Part shown: positions 24,577-34,600 of the stretch, piece after piece
Position numbering within the stretch: position 1 is the stretch's first letter
Layout of the letters: each line of letters opens with the position of its first letter
Origin: Sphingomonas bacterium
GTDB lineage: Bacteria > Pseudomonadota > Alphaproteobacteria > Sphingomonadales > Sphingomonadaceae
Assembly (NCBI RefSeq): GCF_903644055.1
Contig: NZ_CAHJXD010000025.1
Coordinates: 1 to 35,260, forward strand
DNA: 35,260 nt
Reading direction: 5' to 3'
Program-made: the position numbers and the translations under genes
The notes under the pieces: model-generated
The model's database searches: none
What the model saw: only the letters and a program-made list of their open reading frames with translations
Told to the model about the DNA's origin: nothing

Positions 24577-25272
24577 ATGAACGAGTTGATCGGTCGCGTC
24601 CTGCGCTTCGAGAAGGACGTCTATCCCGCGCGTGCCGAGCTTTACGAAAAATTGGCGAGCCGGGGCCAATCGCCCAAGGCGCTGATGATTTCCTGCGCGG
24701 ATAGCCGGATCGTTCCGGAACATGTCATGCAGGCGGAGCCGGGTGAGCTGTTCGTCTGCCGCAACGCTGGCAATATCGTGCCCCCCTTCGCGCAGATGAA
24801 CGGCGGTGTCTCCTCGACCGTCGAATATGCCGTGCTGGCGCTGGGCGTGCGCGACATCATCGTCTGCGGCCATTCGGACTGCGGCGCGATGAAGGCGGTC
24901 GCCGAGCCGCACCTGGTCGAGAATATGCCCAATGTCGCGGCCTGGCTGCGCCATTCGACGGCGGCGCGGTCGGTCGTGGATCATGCCTATCCCGCCTTGA
25001 CCAATGCCGAGCTGGTCCGCGCGATCAGCCTCGAAAATGTCGTGGCCCAGCTGGCGCACCTGCGCACGCATCCTTGCGTCGCCAGCGGTATCGCGCGCGG
25101 CGAGATTTCGCTGCACGGCTGGTTCGTCGATATCCACGCGGGCGAAGTTCTGGGTCTCGATGGCGACAGCGGCCAGTTCGTTCCCATGCGGGAGGGAATG
25201 CCATGGCCGACGGCGCTCCATCCCGCCCGGCGCGTCGCCGCCAACTTCGATTTCGCCGTGGCAGCCGAATGA
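24577..25272 (+). CDS. Beta-class carbonic anhydrase
   Basis: This enzyme interconverts carbon dioxide and bicarbonate. The 231-residue product has the beta-class zinc site: Cys40 and the Asp42/Arg44 pair in ISCADSRIVPE, then His99 and Cys102 in CGHSDCGAMKA. FVCRNAGNIVPPF and GGVSSTVEYAVLALGVRDI are also family-typical, and GWFVDIHAGEVLGLD lies near the end. The ATG at 24577 has AGGAG upstream at a rather long spacing. Its stop overlaps the start of the SulP transporter gene (ATGA), so the two are translated together, which points to bicarbonate supply or recovery. Confidence 0.96.
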   Translation: MNELIGRVLRFEKDVYPARAELYEKLASRGQSPKALMISCADSRIVPEHVMQAEPGELFVCRNAGNIVPPFAQMNGGVSSTVEYAVLALGVRDIIVCGHSDCGAMKAVAEPHLVENMPNVAAWLRHSTAARSVVDHAYPALTNAELVRAISLENVVAQLAHLRTHPCVASGIARGEISLHGWFVDIHAGEVLGLDGDSGQFVPMREGMPWPTALHPARRVAANFDFAVAAE

Positions 25273-26786
25273 TGCGCGAGGTTCTCGATCGCTTGAGAAG
25301 CGGCGGCGCCACGCGCGACATCACCGCCTCGATCGTCGTCTTCCTCGTCGCGATGCCGCTGTGCATGGGCATCGCGATCGCGTCCGGCGTTCCGCCCGAG
25401 AAAGGCTTGCTCACCGGCATCATCGGCGGCGTGGTCGTCGGTCTGCTGGCCGGTTCGCCGCTTCAGGTCAGCGGCCCCGCTGCGGGCCTCGCGGTGATCG
25501 TGTTCGAGTTGGTGCGCGATCAGGGGCTTTCGGCGCTGGGGCCGATCCTGACGCTGGCCGGAGTGATCCAGTTCATTGCCGGCATGCTCAAGCTCGGCGG
25601 CTGGTTTCGCGCCATATCGCCGGCCGTGGTGCATGGCATGCTTGCCGGTATCGGCGTGCTGATCGTCGTCGGACAGTTCCACATCTTGTTCGATGCCAAG
25701 CCGCTGGCGAGCGGTGTCGATAACCTTGCCGCGATGCCGGGCCGCCTGCTCGGCCTCAACATCGGCAGTATTTCAAGCGTCGAGCTTGCTTTCGCGATCG
25801 GCTTGCTGACCATCGGGGCGATGCTGGCGTGGGAAAAGTTTCGCCCCGCCGCGCTGCGCCTGGTGCCGGGCGCGCTGGTCGGCGTCGCCATCGGGACGCT
25901 CGTCGCGGTGATCGGCGGGCTGGAAGTGACGCGCGTTGTCGTGCCGTCCAACATCTTCAGCGCGGTCGTCGTGCCGGACGGCGGCTTCGTCGGCAGGCTC
26001 CTCGATCCCTCGATCTATGCCACGGCGCTTGCGATCGCCTTCATCGCCAGCGCCGAGACTTTGCTTTCGGCGGCGGCGGTCGACAAGATGCACGATGGGG
26101 TCCGCACCGATTATGACAAGGAACTGCGCGCGCAGGGTATCGGCAATCTGCTGTGCGGCGCCGCCGGCGCGCTGCCGATGACGGGCGTCATCGTCCGCTC
26201 CTCGGCGAACGTGCAGGCGGGCGCCACGAGCCGCCTGTCGACCATCCTCCACGGTACGTGGATTCTCGGCTTCGTCGCCTTGTTGCCCTGGCTGCTCCGC
26301 GAGATCCCGATGGCGGCGCTCGGCGGCATCCTGGTCGTCACCGGCTGGCGGCTGGTCAGCCTTTCGCACGTCACGCATCTCTTCCATCGCTACGGCCCGC
26401 TTCCGGCCCTGATCTGGGTCGCGACTTTGGTGACGGTGGTGGCCGAGGATCTGCTGACCGGTGTCCTCGTCGGGCTGGGCCTGTCGATGCTCGAGCTGTT
26501 GCCGCACCTTCGCAAGCTTGGGCTTGGCGTCCGTGAGGCGCACACCGATCAGGCTAGCCACCTGGCGCTGCACGGCTCGGCGACCTTCGTGACCCTGCCC
26601 AAGCTCAGCCGCACGCTCGATTCGGTGCCGGCCGATAAACCGCTGACCCTCGATCTCGGCAGCCTTTCCAAGATCGATCACACCAGCGCCGAACTGCTCA
26701 ACGATTGGCTACAGCGCCGCCGCGCGGGCGGAATGACGATCGCGCTTGCCGGCGGTGCCGAACGCCTTCGCGGCCTGTCGCGCTGA
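25269..26786 (+). CDS. SulP-family anion transporter with STAS domain, probable bicarbonate carrier
   Basis: The 505-residue protein has about 10-12 membrane helices of the SulP (SLC26-like) fold. DITASIVVFLVAMPLCMGIA and ASGVPPEKGLLTGIIGG open it. GSPLQVSGPAAGLAVIV is the substrate-region motif, and AFIASAETLLSAAAVDKMH follows. The C-terminal STAS domain (about 438-505) is short, with LTLDLGSLSKIDHTSAELL. SulP members carry sulfate, bicarbonate or other anions. Coupling by ATGA overlap to a carbonic anhydrase favours bicarbonate, as in BicA-type and SulP-carbonic anhydrase pairs; this is inference. ATG 25269 and the adjacent ATG 25272 are both possible starts. The gene converges on anmK. Confidence 0.9.
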   Translation: MMREVLDRLRSGGATRDITASIVVFLVAMPLCMGIAIASGVPPEKGLLTGIIGGVVVGLLAGSPLQVSGPAAGLAVIVFELVRDQGLSALGPILTLAGVIQFIAGMLKLGGWFRAISPAVVHGMLAGIGVLIVVGQFHILFDAKPLASGVDNLAAMPGRLLGLNIGSISSVELAFAIGLLTIGAMLAWEKFRPAALRLVPGALVGVAIGTLVAVIGGLEVTRVVVPSNIFSAVVVPDGGFVGRLLDPSIYATALAIAFIASAETLLSAAAVDKMHDGVRTDYDKELRAQGIGNLLCGAAGALPMTGVIVRSSANVQAGATSRLSTILHGTWILGFVALLPWLLREIPMAALGGILVVTGWRLVSLSHVTHLFHRYGPLPALIWVATLVTVVAEDLLTGVLVGLGLSMLELLPHLRKLGLGVREAHTDQASHLALHGSATFVTLPKLSRTLDSVPADKPLTLDLGSLSKIDHTSAELLNDWLQRRRAGGMTIALAGGAERLRGLSR

Positions 26787-26808
26787 ACGGCGTTTCCGAA
26801 GCGTCGCT

Positions 26809-27924
26809 TCAGGCCACCCGTACCGACGCGGGCGGCCGATGCAACGTTCCCCCGGCAAGCGATCTAGGCGCGCCGGTCGTGCCGGGGAAACTGATCGGCA
26901 GGCCCCGCAGGGAGCGCACCGCCATATAGGCGAAGCCCTCCGCCTCGGTGGCGTCGCCGTTCGAGCCGAGCGCCTCGATCGGCTCGGGCGGGAGGCCGCA
27001 CGCCGCGCCGATCATCCGCATCAGCGTCGGATTATGCCGTCCGCCGCCCACGGCGATCAGCCGCCGCGGGGGTGCTGGCAGCAGGCGCAGCCCGAGCGCC
27101 ACCGTCTCGGCGGTAAATCGCGTCAGCGTCGCCGCGCCATCGGCGGGAGACAGGCCGATCGCCGGCTGGATGGTGAAGTCGTGGCGATCGAGCGACTTGG
27201 GCGGCGGCAGATCGAACCACGGATTGTCGAGCATCGCGTCGAGCACGCTAATATGTACCTGGCCCGAAGCGGCGAGCGCGCCCTCGGCATCGAAGGCCGC
27301 CCCGCCGTGCGCCTCGACCCAGCTATTGACCAGCCCGTTGGCGGGCCCGGTGTCGAACGCGATCAGCGCATCGCCCTCGCCGATCCAGGTAAGATTGCCG
27401 ACCCCGCCGAGGTTGAGCATCGCGACGGGCTTGGGCAGGGCCGCGCAGAGCGCGCGATGATAGACCGGCAGCAGCGGCGCCCCCTGCCCGCCCGCCGCGA
27501 CATCGGCGACGCGAAGCCGATCGACCACGGCGATGCCGGTCGCTTCGGCCAGCGCCGCGCCCTCGCCGATCTGCCACGTCCAGCCGCGATCGGGGCGATG
27601 CGCGATCGTCTGACCATGACAGCCGATCACCGCGACGTCGCCGGCGGCGACTCCGGCCTCCGCCAGCAGCGCGCCGACGATCGCGGCGTGGCTCTGGTCG
27701 AGCAACAATTCGGCGGCGCGGATGGCGGGATGCCAGGCGGGCATCGCCATCGTCAGCGCCTGCTCGGCCGCCGCTTGAAGGATCGCGCGCTCCTCGGGCG
27801 AATATGGCCGCGTCACGAACGCCAGCGGCTTCACGGCCGCTTCGCCGTCGGTACGCAGCAGCGCCGCGTCGATCCCGTCGAGCGAGGTGCCTGACATCAG
27901 GCCGATGGCGAGAACGGGTTCCAC
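26809..27924 (-). CDS. anmK: Anhydro-N-acetylmuramic acid kinase AnmK
   Basis: AnmK opens the 1,6-anhydro ring of anhydro-MurNAc and phosphorylates it to MurNAc-6-phosphate, salvaging cell-wall sugar. The 371-residue product starts [32 protein letters not shown] (residues 8-19) is the ATP-binding signature. [28 protein letters not shown] and [14 protein letters not shown], which holds the catalytic Asp, follow in order, with [13 protein letters not shown] near the end. The length is normal. It is divergent from tyrS with 91 bases between starts. In this window MltA makes the anhydro-sugar ends; the other recycling genes are not seen here. Confidence 0.96.
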   Translation of the reverse strand: MEPVLAIGLMSGTSLDGIDAALLRTDGEAAVKPLAFVTRPYSPEERAILQAAAEQALTMAMPAWHPAIRAAELLLDQSHAAIVGALLAEAGVAAGDVAVIGCHGQTIAHRPDRGWTWQIGEGAALAEATGIAVVDRLRVADVAAGGQGAPLLPVYHRALCAALPKPVAMLNLGGVGNLTWIGEGDALIAFDTGPANGLVNSWVEAHGGAAFDAEGALAASGQVHISVLDAMLDNPWFDLPPPKSLDRHDFTIQPAIGLSPADGAATLTRFTAETVALGLRLLPAPPRRLIAVGGGRHNPTLMRMIGAACGLPPEPIEALGSNGDATEAEGFAYMAVRSLRGLPISFPGTTGAPRSLAGGTLHRPPASVRVA

Positions 27925-28015
27925 CGCCCCTCACTATCCGTTCGCGTCGGCCAAAGTCGAGAGTGTGACGCTCGGGTGGAACGCATGGGGGCCGCATGCT
28001 AGGCGCGCCCGCACC

Positions 28016-29245
28016 ATGGCCGACCATCAGTCCGAACTGCTCCGTTCGCTACAGGCGCGGGGCTATATCCATCAGATCACCGATGCCGCCGCGCTCGATG
28101 CGCTGGCGGCGCGCCAAATCGTGCCCGCCTACATCGGTTTCGACGCCACCGCGCCCTCGCTCCACATCGGCAGCCTCGTCCAGATCATGATGCTCCGCCG
28201 TCTCCAGCAGGCGGGGCACAAGCCGATCGTCGTGATGGGCGGCGGCACCACCAAGGTCGGCGATCCCTCGGGCAAGGACGAGAGCCGCAAGCTGCTGACC
28301 ACCGAGGCGATCCAGGCCAACATCGCCTCGATCTTCCGCGTCTTCGAACGCTTCCTGAGCTTCGGCGACGGCCCGAGCGATGCGGTGATGATCGACAATG
28401 CCGCTTGGCTCGACAGCCTCGAATATGTCCCCTTCCTGCGCGATGTCGGGCGGCATTTCACGATCAACCGCATGCTGAGCTTCGATTCGGTCAAGCTCCG
28501 GCTCGATCGCGAGCAGCCGCTGACCTTCCTCGAATTCAACTATATGATCCTCCAGGCTTACGATTTCCTGGAGCTTTCGCGCCGCGTCGGCTGCCGCCTG
28601 CAAATGGGTGGATCGGATCAGTGGGGCAACATCGTCAACGGCATCGAGCTCGGCCGGCGGATCGACGGCGCCGAGCTGTTCGGGCTGACGACGCCGCTGA
28701 TCACCACCGCCGACGGCGCCAAGATGGGCAAGACCGCGGCGGGCGCGGTGTGGCTCAACGGCGACCAGCTTCCCGCCTATGAGTATTGGCAATTCTGGCG
28801 GAACAGCGACGACCGCGACGTCGCGCGCTTCCTCCGCCTGTTCACCGATCTGCCGCTCGACGAGATCGCCCGGCTGGAGGCGCTGCAAGGCGCGGAGATC
28901 AACGCAGCCAAGAAATTGCTCGCCGATGCCGCGACCGCGCTGTGCCGCGGCGACGAGGCCGCCCGGGAAGCGTCCCAAACCGCGCAGGCGACCTTCGAGC
29001 AGGGCGGCGCGGGCGAGAATCTGCCGCGCCTGTCGATCGCCGAGGGCGCGATCGGCATCGTCCAGGCGCTCACCGTATTGGGGTTCGCCGCTTCCAACGG
29101 CGAAGCGCGCCGCAAGATCGCCGAGGGCGCGGTCCGCCTCAACGACATAGTGATCAAGGACGAACGCTACGAGATCGTCCTCGATCAGGACGATCCGGTG
29201 AAGATCAGCCTCGGCAAGAAGCGGCACGGGCTGCTGACGCGCTGA
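28016..29245 (+). CDS. tyrS: Tyrosyl-tRNA synthetase
   Basis: TyrS charges tRNA-Tyr. The 409-residue product is a class I synthetase. [11 protein letters not shown] has the HIGH-type motif at His50-Gly52. [19 protein letters not shown] and [19 protein letters not shown] are tyrosine-enzyme signatures. KMGKT (residues 236-240) is the KMSKS equivalent in its usual TyrS form. The C terminus has an S4 RNA-binding domain ([13 protein letters not shown], then EYxxVL-type RYEIVL and GKKRHGLL). I chose ATG 28016 ([20 protein letters not shown]) by family length; the frame is open upstream through the divergent anmK start. It ends 47 bases before the recG stop, with a hairpin between. Confidence 0.97.
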   Translation: MADHQSELLRSLQARGYIHQITDAAALDALAARQIVPAYIGFDATAPSLHIGSLVQIMMLRRLQQAGHKPIVVMGGGTTKVGDPSGKDESRKLLTTEAIQANIASIFRVFERFLSFGDGPSDAVMIDNAAWLDSLEYVPFLRDVGRHFTINRMLSFDSVKLRLDREQPLTFLEFNYMILQAYDFLELSRRVGCRLQMGGSDQWGNIVNGIELGRRIDGAELFGLTTPLITTADGAKMGKTAAGAVWLNGDQLPAYEYWQFWRNSDDRDVARFLRLFTDLPLDEIARLEALQGAEINAAKKLLADAATALCRGDEAAREASQTAQATFEQGGAGENLPRLSIAEGAIGIVQALTVLGFAASNGEARRKIAEGAVRLNDIVIKDERYEIVLDQDDPVKISLGKKRHGLLTR

Positions 29246-29258
29246 TCCCCTCCGCGCA

Positions 29259-29287
29259 CCGTCATCCGAGGGAAAGCTGGATGACGG
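29259..29287. terminator. Hairpin between convergent tyrS and recG
   Basis: CCGTCATCC (29259-29267) and GGATGACGG (29279-29287) form a perfect 9-bp stem with an 11-base loop containing GGGAAAGCT. It lies between two stop codons on opposite strands, so it can end both transcripts. The sequence resembles a shortened version of the common sphingomonad palindrome CGTCATCCCAGC-GAAA-GCTGGGATGACG, from memory. Confidence 0.6.
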
Positions 29288-29292
29288 ATAGT

Positions 29293-31356
29293 TCAGCCCC
29301 CGCGCAGCAACGCCACCGCCGCGTCGCGCTCGAACAGATAGAGCGCCAGCCGCGCCGCCTGCCCGCGCGCGCCCTCAAGTCCGCCGTCGCGATCGACCAG
29401 CAGGCGCGCGTCCTGCGTCGCCGCGTCGATCAGCGTGCCGACCTGCTCGGGCGTGGCGAGCCGGAACGCGGCCTCGCCCGATTGGCGCGTGCCGAGGATC
29501 TCGCCGCTCCCGCGCAGCCGCAAATCCTCTTCGGCGATGCGAAAGCCGTCGTTGCTCTCGCGCAGCAGCGCCAGCCGCGCGCGCGCGGTCTCGCCGAGCG
29601 GCACCGACGAGCGCAACAGCAGGCACACCGATCGCCCCTCGCCCCGCCCGACTCGCCCCCGCAACTGGTGAAGTTGCGCGAGGCCGAAGCGATCGGCATG
29701 CTCGATCACCATCAACGTCGCGTTCGGCACGTCGACGCCGACCTCGATCACCGTCGTCGCGACCAGCAGCGCGATCCGCCCCTGCTGGAAGCCCGCCATC
29801 ACCGCATCCTTCTCGGCGGGCTTCATCCGGCCGTGGACGAGGCCGACCTTGTCCCCGAACCGCGCGCGGAGTTCGGCGGCGCGCGCGTCGGCGGCGGCGA
29901 GATCGGAGACCGCGCTCTCCTCGACCAGCGGGCAGACCCAATAGGCCTGGCCGCCGCCGCCCAGATGCCGCCCGACGCTCTCGATCACCTCGCCCAGCCG
30001 ATCGTCGGCGATCACGCGCGTTTCGATCGGCTGGCGGCCCGGCGGCATCTCGTCGAGGCGGCTGACGTCCATCTCGCCATAATGGCTGAGCGTCAGCGTG
30101 CGCGGGATCGGCGTCGCGGTCATCGCCAGCAGGTGCGGCGGGCGTTCGGCCTTCTCCGCGAGCAGCAGGCGTTGCGCGACGCCGAAGCGATGCTGCTCGT
30201 CGATCACCGCCAGCCCCAGCCGCCGGTAGCGCACCGCCTCCTGGAAGATGGCGTGCGTGCCGACGAGAATGTCGATCGATCCGTCGGCGAGCCCCATCAG
30301 CGTCGATTCGCGCACCCCCCCCTTGTCGCGCCCGGTCAGCACCGCCACCGTCACCGGCACGCCCGCGAGCATCCGCGACAGCGTATCGTAATGCTGGCGT
30401 GCGAGGATCTCGGTCGGCGCCAGCAGCGCGCCCTGCGCGCCCGCCTCCGCCGCGACGAGCAGCGCCATCAGCGCCACCAAGGTCTTGCCCGCGCCGACAT
30501 CGCCCTGCAGCAGCCGCAGCATCGGCGCGGATTGCGCGAGATCGCCCTCGATCTCCCCGATCGCCCGCCGCTGCGCGCCGGTGGGGCTGTAAGGCAGCTT
30601 CAGCGCGTCGCGCAGCCGCCCGTCGCCGGCCAGCGGCTGCCCCCGCCGCCTCCGCGAGGAAGCGCGCACCAATTGTAGCGCGAGTTGGTTGGCGAAGATC
30701 TCGTCATAGGCGAGCCGCTCGCGCGCCTTGGCGTCGGCGGGATCGGCATGGATGCGCGCCAGCGCCTCGCGCCAGCCGGGCCAGCCGCGCGTCTGCTGGA
30801 GGCTGGGCTCGATCCATTCGGGCAGCGGCGGCGCGCGCTCCAGCCCCTGCGCGATCAGCGCCGCGAGCCGCTTGGCGCTCATCCCTTCGGACAGCGGATA
30901 GACCGCCTCGCGCGCCGCCAGCGTATCGGCCTGATCGGGCGCGATCACCTCGGGGTGGACGATCTGCAGCCATTGGTCATACTGCTCGAGCTTGCCCGAA
31001 ATCGTCACGGCCTCGCCTAGCGGCAGCAATTTCCTGGCATAGCCCGATCCGCCGCCGAAGAAGACCAAAGCGACCATATTGCCCTCGGCATCGCTGGCGA
31101 CGACGCGGGAGGGTGCGCGCGGGCTGCGGCCGAAGCGGTGATCGGTCGGCGTCACGCGCGCGATCACCACCTGGCCGACGTCGGCCTGGTCGAGCGCGGC
31201 GACGCGCTTGCGATCGATCCAGCCGCTCGGCAGGTGAAACAGCAGGTCGATCACCCGCGCCAGCCCGAGCCGGGCGAGCGGCTTGGCCAGGGCGGTGCCG
31301 ACGCCCTTCAGCGCCTCGACCTCGGCAAACAGTGGATTGAGAAGCTCGGGGCGCAT
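29293..31356 (-). CDS. recG: ATP-dependent DNA helicase RecG
   Basis: RecG remodels stalled replication forks and branch-migrates Holliday junctions. From ATG 31356 the product is 687 residues (MRPELLNPLFAEVEALKGVG). An N-terminal helical and OB-fold wedge region binds the junction (VIARVTPTDHRFG, then EAVTISGKLEQYDQW). The superfamily-2 motor follows, with Walker A LLQGDVGAGKTLVALMAL (Lys291), box VIDEQHRFG (Asp386) and MTATPIPRTL. HQLRGRVGRGE and the later helical segment complete the TRG region. The frame stays open far upstream across sdhE, but that part is shadow. It is divergent from sdhE-mfd with 69 bases between starts; Mfd shares the same motor type. Confidence 0.96.
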   Translation of the reverse strand: MRPELLNPLFAEVEALKGVGTALAKPLARLGLARVIDLLFHLPSGWIDRKRVAALDQADVGQVVIARVTPTDHRFGRSPRAPSRVVASDAEGNMVALVFFGGGSGYARKLLPLGEAVTISGKLEQYDQWLQIVHPEVIAPDQADTLAAREAVYPLSEGMSAKRLAALIAQGLERAPPLPEWIEPSLQQTRGWPGWREALARIHADPADAKARERLAYDEIFANQLALQLVRASSRRRRGQPLAGDGRLRDALKLPYSPTGAQRRAIGEIEGDLAQSAPMLRLLQGDVGAGKTLVALMALLVAAEAGAQGALLAPTEILARQHYDTLSRMLAGVPVTVAVLTGRDKGGVRESTLMGLADGSIDILVGTHAIFQEAVRYRRLGLAVIDEQHRFGVAQRLLLAEKAERPPHLLAMTATPIPRTLTLSHYGEMDVSRLDEMPPGRQPIETRVIADDRLGEVIESVGRHLGGGGQAYWVCPLVEESAVSDLAAADARAAELRARFGDKVGLVHGRMKPAEKDAVMAGFQQGRIALLVATTVIEVGVDVPNATLMVIEHADRFGLAQLHQLRGRVGRGEGRSVCLLLRSSVPLGETARARLALLRESNDGFRIAEEDLRLRGSGEILGTRQSGEAAFRLATPEQVGTLIDAATQDARLLVDRDGGLEGARGQAARLALYLFERDAAVALLRGG

Positions 31357-31425
31357 GGCTAGAGGGCGATAGCCTTCTCCCACCGGCGCCGCAAAGCGGC
31401 AGCCGGCAATCCCGCATGGAGCCCG

Positions 31426-31692
31426 ATGGACCGCGAAATCCGCCTCAAGCGCCTGCGCTTCCGCGCCTGGCACCGCGGCACCAAAGAAGCCGATCTGATG
31501 ATCGGCGGCTTCTTCGACGCGTTCGCCGAAGGATGGGACGAGGCCGCGACCGACTGGTTCGAGGCGTTCATCGAGGAACAGGACGTCGATATCATGGCCT
31601 GGGCGATCGGCATCCAGCCGGTGCCGCCGCGCTGGCAGGGCCCGATGATGACGCGGATGCAGGTCCTCGATTATGTGCCGATCCCCAAGTGA
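31426..31692 (+). CDS. sdhE: Succinate dehydrogenase assembly factor SdhE
   Basis: SdhE (DUF339) promotes covalent attachment of FAD to the succinate dehydrogenase flavoprotein. The 88-residue length is usual. RLRFRAWHRGTKEADLMIGG carries the conserved RGxxE motif (Arg17, Gly18, Glu21) needed for flavinylation. FFDAFAEGWDEAATDWFEAF and EEQDVDIMAWAIG follow, the second matching the D(x)D(I/L)xxWxxG end of the domain. The mfd gene starts on the last bases of this one (GTGA overlap). The recG / sdhE-mfd arrangement is common in alphaproteobacteria, so context supports the call more than pathway does. Confidence 0.95.
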   Translation: MDREIRLKRLRFRAWHRGTKEADLMIGGFFDAFAEGWDEAATDWFEAFIEEQDVDIMAWAIGIQPVPPRWQGPMMTRMQVLDYVPIPK

Positions 31693-34600
31693 CGGATTTC
31701 GGACGCATCCTGAAGGCCGGCGAGCAACTGACGCTGGCCGGCGCGCCGGCGGGGTTCCTGCCGTGGCTGATGGCCGATCTCGCGCGCGCCGCCAAGGGCC
31801 GCGCGGTGTTCGTGGCGCCCGACGAGACGACGATGCGCGGGCTTGCCGATGCCGCGCTCTATTTCGCGCCCGAGCTGGAGGTGCTGACCTTCCCTTCCTG
31901 GGATTGCCTGCCCTACGATCGCGCCTCGCCCTCGCTGCGCGCGACATCGGAGCGGCTGGCCGGGCTGCACGCATTGCAGAGGAAAGGCGGCAAGCCGCAA
32001 CTGCTCGTCACCACGGTCAACGCCGCCACGCAGCGCACGCTGACGCCGTTCCGCGTCCGCCAGCTTTCCGCGAGCCTCGCGCCCGGCGAGCGGATCGACC
32101 GCGACGCGCTCGCCGAGCTGCTCCAGGCCAATGGCTACGTCCGCGCCGACACCGTCCACGAGGCGGGCGAATATGCGGTGCGCGGCGGGCTGGTCGATCT
32201 GTTCCCCACCGGCGAATTGCTCGCCTTGCGGCTCGATTTCTTCGGCGACGAGATCGAGACGGTGCGCCAGTTCAACGTCGACGACCAGCGTACCATCGCG
32301 CCGCTCAAGGGCTTCACCCTGCTCCCCGCCTCGGAGATGCTGCTCGACGGCGAGGGCATCAAGCGCTTCCGCACGCGCTATCGCGAGAAGTTCGGCGCCA
32401 ACGCCACCGGCGATCCGCTCTATCAGGCGCTGTCCGAAGGCCGCCGCCTCTCCGGCATGGAGCATTGGCTGCCCTTGGTCGAGGAACGGCTGGCGAGCCT
32501 GTTCGATCATCTTTCGCCCGACGACGTCATCGTCCGCGATCCGGGTGCGGACGGCGCTGCGGAGGGACGCTTCGATGCGATCACCGATTATTTCGAGAAT
32601 CGCCAGAACGCGCAGTCGCGCGATCCCGGCAGCTACCGTCCGCTCGGCCCCGAACAGCTCTATCTGACGCGCGCCGAGTGGGACGAGGCGGTCCGGGATC
32701 GCCCCATCCATCTGACCACGCCCTATCACGAGCCCGAGTCCGATCGCGTGATCGACTTCGGCGTCGATGGCGCGCGCGACTTCGCGCCCGAGCGCGCGCA
32801 GAACGCGAACATCTACGACGCGGTGGTCGCGCATATCGGCGATCTCGGCCGATCGAAGCGCAAGGTCGTGCTGGCGAGCTATTCGGGCGGCGCGCGCGAG
32901 CGGCTGAAGGGGCTGCTCGCCGATCATGGCCTCGATAGCGCGATGCTCGCCGACGATTGGCAGGATGCGCTCGGCCGCGCGTTCAAGCCGGGCACGACCG
33001 CGCTCGCGGTGCTGCCGCTCGACCATGGCTTCACCACGCCCGACATCGCGCTGCTCACCGAGCAGGACATGCTGGGCGACCGGCTGATCCGCCGCCACAG
33101 GAAGCGCAAGTCCGCCGACGCCTTCCTCGCCGAGCTGGCGACGCTCTCGCCCGGCGATCTCGTCGTCCATTCGGATCACGGCATCGGCCGCTACGAGGGG
33201 CTCCAGCAGATTCCGGTGAGCAAGGTCGCGCACGATTGCGTCGCGCTGTCCTATTCGGGCGGCGACAAGCTCTACGTGCCGGTGGAAAATCTCGAGGTGC
33301 TGTCGCGCTACGGCTCCGAGGAAGGCGCGGCGCTCGACAAGCTCGGCGGCGAGGCGTGGCAGCGGCGCAAGGCCAGGATGAAGGAGCGCATCCTCGAGAT
33401 CGCGGGCGAGTTGATCGCCACCGCCGCCGAACGCGCGCTTCGCGCCGCCGATATCGCGCAGAGCGACACCGCCTACGCCGCCTTCGCCGATCGCTTCCCC
33501 TATGAGGAGACCGACGATCAGGATCGCGCGATCGGCGAGACGCTTGACGATCTTGCCGCGGGCAAGCCGATGGACCGGCTGATCGTCGGCGACGTCGGCT
33601 TCGGCAAGACCGAGGTCGCGCTCCGCGCCGCGTTCGTCGCGGCGATGGCGGGAATGCAGGTCGCCTTGGTCTGCCCGACCACCCTGCTCGCGCGCCAGCA
33701 TTTCACCAACGTCGCCGAGCGGATGCGAGGCTTCCCGATCGAGGTCGGCCGCCTTTCGCGTCTCGTACCTGCCGCCGAGGCGCGGAAGACCAAGGAGGGG
33801 CTGGCCGACGGCACGATCGACATCGTCGTCGGCACGCACGCGATCCTCGCCAAGGGCATCGAATTCAAGCGGCTCGGGCTCGTCATCGTCGACGAGGAGC
33901 AGCGCTTCGGCGTCACGCACAAGGAACGGCTGAAGGGCCTGAAGACCGACGTCCACGTCCTCACGCTCACCGCGACGCCGATCCCGCGCACGCTTCAGAT
34001 GGCGATGTCGGGGCTGCGCGAGCTCTCGGTGATCCAGACGCCGCCGGTCGATCGCCTCGCGGTGCGCACCTATGTGGCGCCGTGGGACCCGGTGGTGATC
34101 CGCGAGGCGCTGCTGCGCGAACATTATCGCGGCGGACAGAGCTTCTTCGTGGTGCCGCGCATCAAGGACCTCCCCGATATCGAGGAATTCCTCCGCAAGG
34201 ACGTGCCCGAAATCCGCTACGTCATCGCGCACGGCCAGCAGCCGCCGACCGAGGTCGAGGAGCGGATGAGCGCCTTCTACGACCGGACGTTCGACGTGCT
34301 GCTGTCGACCACCATCGTCGAAAGCGGGCTCGATATCCCGGCCGCCAACACGCTGATCGTCCACCGCGCCGATCGCTTCGGGCTGGCGCAGCTCTATCAG
34401 CTCCGGGGCCGCGTCGGCCGCGCCAAGACGCGCGCCTACGCCTATCTCACCACCCCGCCCAACCGGCAGGTCAGCGAGACCGCCGAAAAGCGGCTCCACA
34501 TCCTCCAGAACCTCGATACGCTGGGCGCGGGCTTCCAGCTCGCCAGCCACGATCTCGATATCAGGGGCGCGGGCAACCTGCTCGGCGACGAGCAATCGGG

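Noticed and set aside
26746-27894. Plus-strand frame of 382 codons opposite anmK
   Set aside because: The minus strand encodes an intact AnmK with all motifs; the plus-strand product is Arg/His/Gln-rich low-complexity shadow.
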